Origin: Euglena gracilis
Lineage: Eukaryota > Euglenida > Euglenophyceae > Euglenales
Reading direction: 5' to 3'
Length of the DNA stretch: 64,000 nucleotides
Assembly (NCBI GenBank): GCA_039621445.1
Contig: CP154957.1
Span: 22,714,761 to 22,778,760, forward strand
Positions 1 through 9,888 of the stretch are shown piece by piece. The notes under the pieces are model-generated. The model had not been told where the DNA came from. It saw nothing but the letters and a program-made list of their open reading frames with translations, and ran no database searches. The translations under genes were made by a program, and so were the position numbers. Numbering within the stretch: position 1 is the stretch's first letter; each line of letters begins with the position of its first letter.

Positions 1-75
1 AGAGCCTAACGGATAACAGAGGGTCGGTATTTTATCCACATTGTTTGTGTTGTTCCTCGGTCTGTTCTTGCAAAA

Positions 76-132
76 ATGGCGAAGAAAGCCGCAAACACCA
101 TGGACCGAATGTTGCCACAACCCCCAAACCGT
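76..132 (+). pseudogene. MAK-AN family N-terminal fragment (copy E)
   Basis: The reading frame from the ATG at 76 gives MAKKAANTMDRMLPQPP. The same N-terminus, with near-identical codons, occurs in copy A on the minus strand at about 7022 (MAKKAANTMD, stop, MLPQPQK). The match stops at about 132, where dispersed repeat R2 begins, so this is a decapitated fragment. The family is seen here only by internal comparison (copies at 6535, 16197, 19640 and 51569). I regard the homology as firm and this copy as non-functional. Confidence 0.6.
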
Positions 133-735
133 GTATTGGGGCTCTGGCTTCACGCCTGAACCGGCGTCCAACGCTTGTCTGGTTGGTTCGGGCGGGAAGA
201 CGGCGTCCAGGGGACCCAAAATGAAAAGTGCCAAAAAGTGTCCAAAATGGTTTTTAGACGGCAATCATATCTGAGCAGTTTTTTTTGGGGGGGGGGGTAT
301 TTGGCCAGATATTGGGGTATTTTGTGCAACACTTTCCATTTGGTCAAATTTGGGGAATTTCTGAAATAGAGTACCATGCAGCACGGCTGAAATCTAAGGC
401 CATCTGCTGAAAGCCCTCGAAAAGGGCCATCGATCAAGGGGCAACATGGCAGGTGAACGGTGGGTTTTGGAATTTGCGAAAAGGGTCGGAACATGCGATC
501 GGCAATTTTTAGGGCGCTGTGCAGTGTGGCTGAGTTCTGAGGGTACCAAATGAAAGCTCATGGCGAGAGCTTTCGATTGATATGCCGTATGGCACCTGAG
601 GTGTGGGATTTCAGAAATTAGGATGTCGAATTTTGGAATACACAATCGCTGAAAATAAGCGCTGTGTGCATTATTGCTGAATCCTGTGGCCATCTGTCAA
701 AAGCCCTTGAGAAGAGCTTTCGATTGATGGGATTG
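110..735. repeat. Dispersed repeats R2 + R3, first copy
   Basis: R2 (about 130-375) recurs at 17780-18025 in the same orientation, inverted at 59190-59440, and in part at 55890-56060. It contains a block ending in GGTTCGGGCGGGAA followed by a phrase with AGTGTCC and AAATGG. R3 (about 380-735) carries several copies of a word of the form ATCGAAAGCTCTT and recurs at 13440-13990, 21050-21640, 22560-22700, 23550-23800, 56095-56190 and 58903-59180. Open frames here are shadows. This R3 copy serves as the uninterrupted reference for the LINE insertion at 56-59 kb. Confidence 0.75.
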
Positions 736-771
736 ACAGGTTTTTGGGGTTCATTTCAGTAAAATTTGTAT

Positions 772-905
772 TCACGAAAATATGCCCTGTTTTTCGTGAA
801 TACCTATTCACGAAAAACAGGGCATATTTTCGTGAATTGAAAATATGCCCTGTTTTCCATGTTCACACCCACGAAAAACAGGGCAGGCGCCGGGCCTCTA
901 TTCAC
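772..905. repeat. Palindromic block, CACGAA/CAGGGC dialect
   Basis: Alternating direct and inverted copies of the words TTCACGAAAA and ACAGGGCATATTTTCGTG form a hairpin-prone block of about 130 bp. It ends in GGCAGGCGCCGGGCCTC, which is also the end of the A-dialect blocks at about 6262 (inverted) and 7343. The architecture matches those blocks but the internal words differ. No protein frame is supported within it. Confidence 0.7.
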
Positions 906-1717
906 GGTTACTAACCTGAAAATGTAGGTAAAAATAACAGTTTCTGCCAACAAATTACGAAAAAAAATATTTTTCTGGATCATCTGACCTCTAAAAAATG
1001 GTAAATTGCAAAAGAAAGTCCAAAAAATGACCCCAAAGGGGGTTTTGGCGCTATTTTGGCTCCTGCACGAGTTCGAAAAATTTCGAAAATTTTCGAAAAA
1101 ATTCGAAAAATAATACCCTCCCCCAAATAATACCCCCCCTCGGGCCGGGACTTCGGGCGAAAAAATAATACCCCGGGGGGGGGGTATTATTTGGGACCCC
1201 CGTGACCCAAACCACCCCCAAAACTTTTTCCTCAAAAAATGACCATTTCACAAGAAAAAAGGTCATTTTTTTGCTTTTTCAAAAAAAACATGTTTTTCAA
1301 AAAAAAAAACGTCAACCGTGATTCCCATAGGGGGGACAACGATGGCACTTTTTTTTATGAAGAACGTCCCAAAAAAATGTTCAAAATCAACCTTTTTTGG
1401 ACATTTTCAAGAATTTTTTTGGAAATGTGATTAAAATTGAACGCTTTTTTTTTGCGAACATCCAAAAAAATTGACAAAAAAAGACCCCTTTGGGCTGTCC
1501 GAGGTTGAAGTATGGGAATAAACCCCGGGGGGGTCATGAGGGGGGGTCATGGGTCACCGAAAATGGCCAAATTAGGAATAACCGAAAACGAATTTTTTAT
1601 CCCCAAACCTAAAAATAGAATTTTGACACGAAATGAGGAATCTACCTGAATATTTTGGCGAATTAGGCATCACCGGCCAATTTTTTATCAGAAAAAAAAT
1701 TGGCCGAAAAGGGTCTT
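906..1717. repeat. Repeat R6, AATAATACC foldback and A/T-rich spacer
   Basis: Positions 910-1100 are a diverged direct copy of 14950-15135 (shared phrases AATGACCCCAAAGG and TTTTGGCGCTATTTTGGCTCC). Positions 1113-1200 form a small foldback with AATAATACCC words. The remainder to 1717 is poly-A/T-rich with an AATTAGG-type stretch at 1565-1690. I see no gene. Confidence 0.6.
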
Positions 1718-2295
1718 ACAGCCGGCAGACACAATTGTTGGACCCCGCTGGACATTTTTGTTGGCCCCCGCTGGGCAGGAAATGGGAGACTGGGGGACTT
1801 TTCTGTAGAGCCCCCGGGGACACAAATAGAAAACCCCCCGGCCCATGAAGTTTAGGCCCCGATGGACACTTTTTGCAGGGAAACCCGTCTGAAACCTGGA
1901 ACTGAAAATTCCACGACAGACGCTGCGATTCAAATGAAATTAGGTGGAATGTCTCTGAGAGTCTGCGTATTGATCATCTTCCACCCAAAAGGTGGGGCTA
2001 AGCTACAACTCCCAAAGTGTCACAAACGTGGAAGGCAGAGGGATCATCCAGTAACTTCTCCGAAGCTGTTCCACACTGTCTCTCATTACAATGCCACACA
2101 TTCACATTGATGACCAAACTTTCTGAAGCAACCTTTCTTGGTAGCAATGAAAATTCCCTAAACATTGCAACTGAGGTTTATGTCCATGTTTGAACAAATA
2201 TGCAAAAAAAATAACCTTCAAGCTTAAACAGTTTCGTGTCTACTGCGTATCATGCAAAGCAAGAGGCAACAGCGGCTGTGACGGGGTACACAGCT
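1718..2295. repeat. Dispersed repeat R1, copy 1
   Basis: Aligned by eye with 5262-5805 over nearly its whole length in the same orientation. Shared phrases include CACAATTGTTGGACCC, GGCCCCCGCTGGGCAGGAAA, AAAAGGTGGGGC and CACACATTCACA, with scattered substitutions and small indels. Neither copy keeps a conserved reading frame, so I treat it as a non-coding dispersed repeat of unknown class. I did not find clear terminal duplications. Confidence 0.7.
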
Positions 2296-2619
2296 TTTCA
2301 AAAGCACTAAACTCACCTTAATTTAGATCATGTGAAAATACAATGTACAGCTTTTTATGGGTCATTTAACAGAACAGGTGGTCTCTTTGCCGACCAACAT
2401 CCAAAACACTCTCTCCACTTTTACGAATGTCACCATCTTTGCACAAATGTTTCTCAAAAAAAAAGCTGTTTGGTCCATCACCAGGTGAGCTGGGACACAG
2501 GCTGAATGATATGATGCACTTTTAGGAATTACAGACCAATCAGGTTGGTGAATGTCCAATATCGTTCACTCAAAGGGCTTGTTTCAGACCTTTCTGTTGT
2601 GCGAATCCGAAAACTGCTG

Positions 2620-2770
2620 CAGTGTGGGGGGGAAAAGCATTTGGTAAAGGTCTGGCCTGCTCCTCCCGGCCTTCTCCATCCACTCACGCATATCACAATA
2701 GTATGGACCCAGCATGTCCACAACGGGCACCTTCTCAGTGTGGGTTTCAAATTCTTCAAAATCAGGATGT
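2620..2770 (-). CDS. Unrecognised coding-like exon fragment
   Basis: The minus strand reads PDFEEFETHTEKVPVVDM, then LGPYYCDMREWMEKAGR, ending near SRPDLYQMLFPP. The composition (mixed charged and aromatic residues, no homopolymer bias) looks like real protein, unlike surrounding frames. The frame is lost at a C-run near 2630, consistent with decay or an exon border. A second minus-strand frame (2362-2559, SYHSACVPAHLVMDQ) may belong to the same gene. I recognise no family. It lies between the two R1 copies. Confidence 0.3.
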
Positions 2771-4060
2771 CCTCCCTGTTTTTTTTTCCACTCACCTCAG
2801 TGAAAAAACGCTTTCTGGTTCATTTGTATCAAAATTAAATTGATTTGACCATTCTTAAATGACGTGACCCCCCCTATTTGTCCCTCCCCCCCCCAATTGG
2901 CATGAGCCCAATTGGCCAATAAGGGGGCAGCGGGGGTACTCGTTTCAAAGGAAAATGCCTTAGAACAAAAAATGTCTTTCCAGTCGACGCAGTGACATTG
3001 TCAGCACAACCCAAACAAAAACTGTAAGAACGGAAAGGGTGAAAAAAAATCACGAGTCCCACACAGAGTGTCCACGCGGGCTCAACGAAAATGTCCATGG
3101 GGGCCTAAACCTCTTGTCCATTGGGGACCAATAATGGTGTCCACGGGGGTTCTTGGGGAGGTGTCCGCGAGGGACAACAAAACTTGTCCAAAAGGGATCT
3201 TCATTTTGTCCGAAATTCCCAACTCGGGTGTCCGCTAGCTGTAGGTCGGGTCACGGGGGGGGGGTTGTCACAGGGGAACACCCCCTCTAAAGTCATTTTT
3301 TTGGTCATGGTTTTATGTCTGCACATATGTGAAGGTATTTCCAAATCTGTGTTTTCTAGTGCAAAAAATCATGCTTTCAACATCCAAAAAAAAAACAAAA
3401 AAATGAATGCTGCAGAGATTGAAAAAAATGAAAAAAAAGAGATAAAAAATTCTTTTTTAAAAAAAAGCATTTCAAAAAATTTCCCCGCAAACCCTCCATG
3501 ATGTTTTTGTTTTTTTATTAAAAAACATGTTTTTTGAAGAAGAAAAAAACATGCTTTTTTGTTTCAAAAAAAACAAGCCGTCAACCTTGATGGGAATAGC
3601 TCGGGGGGGGGGGCATGGTAGCCAATTTTGGGGGGGTATTGAGGTTTTTGGGAGAACACTTCTTTCCAAAAAAAAAAAAAGGGCAAAAGAGATGAGACTT
3701 TCTTGGAGGACGTGACGTGTTGAGGGGGTCCAACTGGGGGGCAACATTTTCCATAAAGATTGTCCCTAGGATTGTGCCATTACTGAAATTTATGAATTTA
3801 AAATTTCGGTGTTGAAAGTTTCGGTAACTTTCAGTAACTTTCAGAAATTTATGAAACTTATGAAATTTAAGGGGGAGCACACCGTCGGCCAGCCATGTGA
3901 CTCACAGGAAAATGACCCGAGCCAATTCAGAAGTTCGCCGATGATCGGCGCATGGCGGTAAACTGGGGGGGGGGGGTAGTGGGTAGTCGGCCAACTACCC
4001 AATTGGTCAGCCGACTAGGCCTGGCCGGTAACTAGTCGGCGAGACGGGGTGGGGGGGGGG
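2771..4060. repeat. Repeat-rich interval without a supported gene
   Basis: It holds GTCCAYGGGG-type words (3020-3250), poly-A/T hairpins (3360-3600) related to those at 9430, 11030 and 61370, a G-run block at 3605-3640, and at 3960-4060 a GTCGGCC/GACTAGG block. That last block matches the start of the large foldback element at 62880. No coding signal is apparent. Confidence 0.5.
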
Positions 4061-4069
4061 TATTGCCAA

Positions 4070-4500
4070 AAATGTGTGATAAATTCCTGCTCCTCGAAAT
4101 CAGGAATTGCCCACTAAATTGGGAATCTGCCTCTCAAAATTTGGGACTGGCACACCAAATTAGGCATTTGTAACTCAAAATTAGCTCAAGAACATGACCC
4201 TGTTACACCCAGAATTAGGCATTTGCCAACAAATTTGGACATTCCCACCCAAAATTAGGCATTTGCTGCTAAAATTTAAGAACCTTTTTATCAATTAGGA
4301 ATTTGGCAGGCACAATTAGGCATTGGCACACCAAATTAGGGATTGCCAGTCAAATTTCAGTACTTTTACACCCGAAATTAGGCATTTGGGTCAAAATTAG
4401 GAATTTATACATGAAATCAGAAATTGGTCCTCAAAATTAGGAATTGGCACACTAAATTAGGAATTTGCCTCTCAAAATTACGCAGTGGCACACCAATCCA
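4070..4500. repeat. Degenerate AATTAGG tandem array
   Basis: About 15 imperfect repeats, 24-30 bp apart, of a motif like AAATTAGGCATTTG or CAAAATTAGGAATT with spacers such as GCACACC and GCCTCTC. The inverted counterpart is at 47490-47640. Any reading frame through it is incidental. Confidence 0.75.
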
Positions 4501-4909
4501 GGGTGATGCAGCAGTTCGGATTTGTCCACTGTTTCGCAATTTTTCATTTTTCATGAAAGGAAAATTGAAAGGAAACGTTTCACATATTTTATTTTTCTTT
4601 CCGAACACTTTTCACGAATGTCACCACCCTAACAAGAAACCAGAAAGGCAGAAAGGCATCAGAAAGGCATCAGAAATTTCACACATGAAATTTATTTTTT
4701 TAAGTTTCACTGAAAGTTTCGAAAGTTTTGGGCTGAAACTTATGTCCGTAGGTTACGGCACAAACCTAATTGTCCCAATATAGTACTGGATCACTCCGTT
4801 AGCAAACAGAAGAGAACTCGGTAAACAGTTCAAAAGAAAACATCAAAAATAAATCACATGCAAATTTCCATTCAAAGGGGGGTTGGCAAGTCATTGGACA
4901 CCCCTCCAC

Positions 4910-5186
4910 CTGTATGACGAAGCTCAGGACACACCTCTGGGCGAATCTTGTGTTGGTTTAGGTTGGTAGCAAGCTCTGTTTCATTTACTGTGTACTTTCG
5001 ACGAACTTTGTCCACGCGTATGCGAAGACGGACGTCTGGGCTGAGAATAAAGAGGAAATCTGTTGCCGTCAAAAATGAAGCGCTCACACCAAAGTCCGAA
5101 TGGCCCCAAGGACACCATAGGACGTGATAATTGCCTAAAAAAGCCCATGCTTTTTCGAGGGCTTCCCTTCGACGCAAGTTGGTACT
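4910..5186 (-). CDS. Unrecognised spliced exon
   Basis: A clean 277-bp open segment on the minus strand starts after an acceptor (CTGCAG at 5192-5187) and ends before a possible donor (GTGGAG from 4909). It reads STNLRRREALEKAWAFLG, then YHVLWCPWGHSDFGVSAS, and later RIRVDKVRRKYTVNETE. The composition is typical of an internal exon of a soluble protein. No family is recognised and partner exons were not located. The segment 4510-4900 shows nothing else. A frame 1 base off (4981-5244) is a shadow. Confidence 0.4.
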
Positions 5187-5261
5187 CTGCAGCCATGTGA
5201 AAGCTGAGGAAATGAAAAGGAAAAAGATGAATTTTTTTTTGCATCCTTGGCTTCGTTCACA

Positions 5262-5805
5262 TTACAGCCGATAGACACAATTGTTGGACCCGGACGGACA
5301 TTTTTGTTGGCCCCCGCCGGGCAGGAAATGGGAGAATGGAGGACACTTCTATAGGGCCCGCGGGGACATGAATAGTTGACCCATGAAATTTAGGCCCTGA
5401 TGGACAATGTTGCAGGGAAACCTGTCTGAAACAATCTGAACCAAGGAACTAAAAATTCCACAGCTGATGCTAAAAATTCAAATGGAATTGGTGGGAAATG
5501 ACTTCGCATCTTCCCCCCAAAAGGTGGGGCAAAGCCAGCTCTCAAAATTTCACAAATGTGAGAGGCGAAAGAATCATCCAACGACTGCTCCAAAGCTGTT
5601 CCTCGGTTTCTTGCATTGGAATGTCACACATTCACACATATGGCCACACTTTACATTCACTTCCAAAATTTCTTCTCTGACAGCAAATCTTCCTAAGGCA
5701 ACATTTTGTGTTCACATTGAACTGAAAAAAAAATAGCTTTGCGATCACTGTGAACCATGCAAAGCGAGAGGCAATAGCGAATGTGACGGGATTACACTGC
5801 CTTTC
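5262..5805. repeat. Dispersed repeat R1, copy 2
   Basis: Second copy of the repeat at 1718-2295, same orientation. Relative to copy 1 it differs by scattered substitutions and a few small indels and retains both ends. It is followed directly by half of the B-dialect palindrome (CACAAATTGTGGCTGAG at about 5813-5829). Confidence 0.7.
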
Positions 5806-5810
5806 TACAC

Positions 5811-5900
5811 ACAAATTGTGGCTGAGCCCAGATTTCAGCCTGAAAACGTGTTCAGCAGGGGGGCCCCCGAAGGACTCACAAACCCCCTATCATTTTGTCC
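5811..5900. repeat. Half-palindrome of B dialect and CCCGAAGG block
   Basis: The phrase from CACAAATTGTGGC to AACGTGTTCAG matches one arm of the perfect palindrome at 16791-16903. Here only one arm is present, followed by a GC-rich hairpin, so it looks like a solo end or deletion product of the B-type element. Confidence 0.6.
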
Positions 5901-6239
5901 ACAAAAAGTGCTGAAGTTGTCTGCACACTGTCCAAATTTTTCAAACGCTACTGTTCTTTCTTTTTTTTGCAAAAAGGCAGTTTTTGCACTGTCTTTGTTA
6001 CATGCTACACCCAACGACCAACCTTTTTGCACTTGCAATTGCCACCAATTGTTTGCATTTTATCTCAAAAATGTTACCATTTTCAGCTCTTACTGGGATG
6101 CGAGAACCATGTGTGGATGATGCGGGGGAGGGGGTGGCCCCCCATGCCGACTTTGTCCTAAGTCAAAGAGGGAGGTGCCGACTTCGACCAAAGGACAAAG
6201 CCAACACCCCCCTCCCAACTCAGGACAAAGTCGGTAGGG

Positions 6240-6400
6240 GGTGCTGTAACCGTGTTCAGAGGCCCGGCGCCTGCCCGTAATTCGGGGTTGTGAACACGAA
6301 TTACGGGGCAATAATTTCTTAACCCGATTTCATGCCCTGATAATCGTGTTCAGGTTGAACACGAATTACAGGGCATGAAATCGGGTTCAGCATTTTTTGA
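6240..6400. repeat. Palindromic block, GTGTTCA/AATTACAGGGC dialect (left)
   Basis: Multiple inverted copies of GAACACGAATTAC, AGGGCATGAAATCGGG and CCGATTTCATGCCCTG form a foldback block about 160 bp long. The same words recur at 7155-7300 on the other side of MAK-AN copy A, so they bracket that gene remnant. The block begins CCGTGTTCAGAGGCCCGGCG. Positions 5900-6240 hold AAAGTCGG/GGACAAAG words and no gene. Confidence 0.7.
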
Positions 6401-6534
6401 AAATTTTGGGTAAAAAAAAAACGCCCCGAAAGTGCGAAAGTGCTTTCAGGTTGCAGAATATCCTCCGGTGGGGGCGCGGCCCCACCAATGGCTTTTTTGG
6501 TTGCCTCGCGGGGCGAGAGCAGCCGCCATTAATT

Positions 6535-7022
6535 TTGCGGCTGTGGGAGTTGTGTTTCAAAGGATGGTATAAACGGGGTTTTTGGCTTTGATGGGGCGTG
6601 AATTCGGGCAACGGCGTTCAGGTATCCCCTGAACGTGGATGCTTTCAGTTGTCGGAATCTGAATTTTTGGCCACTGTGCCCGGCGTTGGTCCTCACATTG
6701 TTTGACGACCGCTTGCCCATCGAACAATAGTGGAGGATCAATCACCCAAGCTGCACAAGCACAAAGGAAAGCGTCCAGTTCGTCGTAGACCGCCACCACA
6801 CACTTCCTCAAATTCAAGGAGGTGTGTGAGTGCGGCTTGCTCTGTCCCTTCCGTCCCGGATGCTTTCTTTTTGGTAGCCTCCGCCAGAAGGCTACCGTGC
6901 AGGGGGTCAACAGCAGGGTTCTTTTTTTCATCCCAACCCTGCTTGATTGTGGCCAAAAATCCAGCAACTTTTTGGGGTTGTGGCAACATTCAGTCCATTG
7001 TGTTTGCGGCTTTCTTTGCCAT
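6535..7022 (-). pseudogene. MAK-AN family protein, copy A (decayed tyrosine-recombinase-like core-binding domain)
   Basis: Read on the minus strand from the ATG at 7022. Order of conserved pieces: MAKKAANTMD, a stop, MLPQPQKVAGFLATIKQGW, DPLHGSLLAEATKKKASG, QAALTHLLEFEEVC, a one-base frameshift, YDELDAFLCACAAWVIDPP, LLFDGQAVVKQCEDQRR, another frameshift near an A-run, then ASTFRGYLNAVARIHAPSK. The last segment resembles the helix of phage-integrase core-binding domains that typically reads T-x-x-x-Y-L-x-A-V/I-x-x-x-H. Copies B, C and D share the order and the LLFD..QR motif, so homology is strong. The recombinase assignment is inference from that helix alone. No catalytic R-H-R-Y domain is visible. 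The stop and two frameshifts make it a pseudogene. Confidence 0.6.
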
Positions 7023-7149
7023 TACAAAAAGACTGAGGGACAATGTAGCGAAAATGTGCAGTAAACTCCGGCAACCGTTAAGCTCTAAGCTGAACATCGG
7101 CCAAGCATTGTGGGGGCCATTGGGGGGGGGGGGGGACCGGGCGCCATAT

Positions 7150-7400
7150 CTCGTTTTCCGAGTGAACACGAATTACAGGGCGATAATTCCTGAACCCGAT
7201 TTCATGCCCTGTAATTTGTGTTCACCCTGAACACGATTATCAGGGCATGAAATCGGGTTCAGCATTTTTTGAAAATTTTGGGCAAAAAAAAATGCCCCGA
7301 AAGTGCCCAAAACCATGGCGTGAAGCACATCCCCGAATTACAGGGCAGGCGCCGGGCCTCTTTGAACACGGTTACAGAAAAAACGTGGGTTATAACCCGA
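7150..7400. repeat. Palindromic block, GTGTTCA/AATTACAGGGC dialect (right)
   Basis: Right-hand counterpart of 6240-6400: GAACACGAATTACAGGGC, CATGCCCTGTAATTTGTG and AGGGCATGAAATCGGGTTC in alternating orientation, closing with CAGGCGCCGGGCCTC. With the left block it frames MAK-AN copy A. Confidence 0.7.
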
Positions 7401-7485
7401 TTCCAGGGCGTAAGACGGGTCAAGGGCGCCGTAGGCGCCCTTGACCCGTCTTACGCCCTGGAATCGGGTTATACCCACGTTTTTT
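7378..7485. repeat. Near-perfect 108-bp palindrome
   Basis: Arms of about 50 nt run from AAAAAACGTGGG to the matching CCCACGTTTTTT around a GGCGCCGTAGGCGCC core. They differ by one indel. The arms use the words TAACCCGATTCC and GACGGGTCAAGG. It would extrude as a cruciform or fold as a hairpin RNA. Confidence 0.85.
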
Positions 7486-7580
7486 GTATAATATGTCGGC
7501 ATCCCCCCACCATGTGTTGGCAAAGTCGGCACCCCCCCCCCCAAGGTGCCCATCTTTGCTGCTCCATACACATTTGTTGC

Positions 7581-8025
7581 TACTATGACCGTCTGATAGT
7601 TTTCCCCGGTCGAAAGTTTCCCCCCCCCCACTTTTTTGTCTTATAACAGAAAATGGCGACCCGTCTGAAAGTTTTCCCTCCCCCCAAAAAAATCGAGTCC
7701 CAGGAAAGCGTGGATCACTGCAAGGAGGGGAACATGAAGCCAAGGGGAGACCATTTTTAGCAGGGTCACTTGCGACGAGGGCGCAAATTGTTGAGTTGGG
7801 CATGGAGCTGGGCTGCAAGCTCAGCATCCAAACGCTCGGCTATGGCATCAACGGCCGGAGCGTCGTCATGACGCTCAGTGTCCAGGCCATCATCTACATC
7901 AAGCTCGTCCCCCTCTCCCTCCCCAGCGGGTTGGTTAGATGACGGGAGGCCAAACCGGTCGAAAGTTTCCCCCCCCCCTAGTTTTCGACTCCGTGGGGGG
8001 GGGGAACTATCAGAAGGTTATAGTA
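7581..8025. mobile_element. TA-flanked MITE-like element with a conserved acidic ORF tail, copy 1
   Basis: Ends are TACTATGACCGTCTGATAG (7581) and its counterpart CTATCAGAAGGTTATAGTA (to 8025). A near-identical copy in opposite orientation lies at 54590-55039. Treating the outer TA as the target duplication makes this Tc1/mariner/pogo-like. On the minus strand (about 7760-7930) a frame encodes GDELDVDDGLDTERHDDAP followed by AIAERLDAELAAQLHAQLN. Compared with copy 2 it lacks six in-frame bases (two codons), which suggests past protein-level constraint. No transposase motif is present. Confidence 0.7.
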
Positions 8026-8249
8026 TTTTCTTACGACCCTTGCTCACCAACTGACTTTTTGAGCAGGCTGAACATGGGTACGGAACCCAAAACGAAATGC
8101 TTACCGGCCAGTACAGGGCACCGAAACAAAAGTGGCCACTTTGAGGGGAACACCAAGCTTTCCAAAATTTTATAGCCACTTTAGGGAGAACACTACGAGG
8201 GGAAGATCTGGTCTCCACGGGCAGCACCTCCATACACAGTCATGGACTA

Positions 8250-8416
8250 CCACCCCCCCCCCCCATATTGTCCCAACCACCTTCCCCAAATGGACAATAT
8301 GGGGGGGGGACAATATGGGGGTACCAAAGGAAATTTCATTGGCCGAGCCAAAAAAACCCCCCGTCGGCCGGGCCGAGGGACAATATGGGGGGGGGGACAA
8401 TATGGGGGGGGGGTGG
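8250..8416. mobile_element. TA-flanked foldback MITE, CAATATGG dialect
   Basis: 167 bp between TA dinucleotides (8248-8249 and 8417-8418). Ends are CCACCCCCC..CATATTGTCCC and GGGACAATATGG..GGGTGG, so the C-run and G-run are terminal inverted repeats. The interior, from AAATTTCATTGGCC to CCCGTCGGCCGGGCC, is shared with 60873-61038, a copy of almost equal length that uses CAATAAGG where this one uses CAATATGG. Non-autonomous. Confidence 0.75.
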
Positions 8417-9660
8417 TAATGGAGGTTCGGCACGTTTGACGAGGACCCTCGGCCACCAGGGGGGGGGGGTCCCCATTTTGCCGTGCCGAGGGGGTCAGTC
8501 CCCAGGGGGGGGGGTCCACCGTGGCAGACAGCCAGAATTTCCCAAAAGAAAATTCATTGGTATGGTCCGGTATGCTATGCCGAGGGGGTTGGCTGACCAG
8601 GGGGGGGGGTCCCCATTTTGTTGTGCCGAGGGGGTCTGACCACCAGGGGGGGGGTGGTTGCCGAACCTCCAATCTGTGTTGTAACCTCTCAAATGCAGAA
8701 ATTGACCTCCCAAACTGTCTACCCCCCCCCCCCCCGGCCGTTTTGGGGTCCCGCGACGGCGTGCCGACCCCCCAACGTCGCCAACTGTGGCGGTTTCGGT
8801 GGAACTCTCCGATGCGCCCAACTCGTTTCGGATTGCTGCAATCATCTCCAACAATCCGCGGGAGCTGAAAGCGGAGCCGGACGACGTTGATTGCTGCCGA
8901 GCACTACACAAAACCTAGTTTATTTGATCAGGGGGGGTCGGCGAGGGGTCCAGCTAGGGGGGGGGGTTGGCGTGGCGAGGGGGTCCCGGAGGGGGCTGGG
9001 GTGCGCTGGGGTCTGCCAAAAAAATTTTTTCTGGTGGGCCTGACATGGCGTGGCGAGGGGGTCTGAAAAAGGGGGGGGTAAAATGGCGGGGTCGGTGAGG
9101 GGGGGGGGTGCCGACCCCCGTTGGAGGAGCAACCCGAACATTGGAGGCCACCTTCCCCCCAATTTGCCTTCTACCCGGGCTCCTTCAGACCACCCTTAGC
9201 CAATTAGAGGGGGAGGGGGCTCGAGGGAGGTTGGGCGGTACATTAGTGAGAAGTACCCCCCCGGTGTACGTTCACCGGTGAAGTTCACCGGGGGTCCAAA
9301 CCCCCCCCGCACCGTTTTGATGGGGGTCATTTTGTGCATTTGTCGGCACTTTTTTGAACTTAGTAGGATTCAAAGAATGGTTTGGGTGTTTCATAACGAG
9401 TTTTCTCGATGAAATTTCCCCTTTTTTGATATTTTTTAGTGTGTGTTTTTTTACAAAAAAAACACGTTGCTTTTTTTTAAAAAAAAAACAAAAAATGCCC
9501 ACCCATGGTGAACGTTCACCGGGGGGGGGTCCAAAGCCCCCCCCCCCAGTACTGCCTAACCTCCCGTGCTGCCTGACCTCCGTGACATGGAGGAGGCTAG
9601 GAAACTTGCACCTCCACCACACCTGGACCTTCATCCCTCTGCCTCTATCCAGCCAGGGTT
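8417..9660. repeat. GC-rich foldback words and poly-A/T hairpin
   Basis: Positions 8425-8680 repeat the phrase GAGGGGGTC..CCACCAGGGG. Positions 8930-9120 repeat TGGCGAGGGGGTC. A TTCACCGG/CCGGTGAA foldback spans about 9258-9540, enclosing an A/T-rich hairpin at 9430-9495. On the minus strand 8745-8911 a coding-like segment reads SAFSSRGLLEMIAAIRNE then LGASESSTETATVGDVGG; I do not recognise it and it may be a captured exon. No other coding signal. Confidence 0.5.
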
Positions 9661-9669
9661 GGGCAATTA

Positions 9670-9880
9670 CCCCCCCCCCTTTATTTGACCCCCCCCCCCT
9701 TAATTGAGCATTTGGGTCCGGGGAAAAAATTTTTTTCATGCGCCGAAGGCGCCGAAAATTTTTTTTGCCCGCTTTCTAAAGGAATTTTTGACCCCCCCCC
9801 CCTTATTTGACCCCCCCCCTTATTTGAGCATTTGGGGGGTCCGTTGGCCCGTGGGTGTGCTCAAATAAAGGGGGGGGGGG
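9670..9880. mobile_element. TA-flanked foldback MITE, TTTATTTGA family, copy 1
   Basis: 211 bp between TA dinucleotides. Ends are C10-TTTATTTGA and TCAAATAAAG10. The interior carries TTAATTGAGCATTTGGGTCC, GCGCCGAAGGCGCC and GTGGGTGTGCTCAAATAAA. Three other copies (49853, 56194 and 57280) share ends and TA flanks, two of them inside the LINE. That identifies the poly-C/poly-G runs as transposon termini. Confidence 0.8.
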
Positions 9881-9888
9881 TAACCGTC

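Noticed and set aside
1355-1430. Intrinsic-terminator-like poly-T hairpins (also 3360, 9430, 18600, 61370)
   Set aside because: In this eukaryotic, transposon-rich context they match subterminal hairpins of the CATAG-ended elements rather than terminators.
4070-4500. Possible CRISPR-like array of AATTAGG repeats
   Set aside because: Repeat and spacers are both degenerate and A/T-rich, with no conserved repeat, leader or cas genes; the context is eukaryotic.
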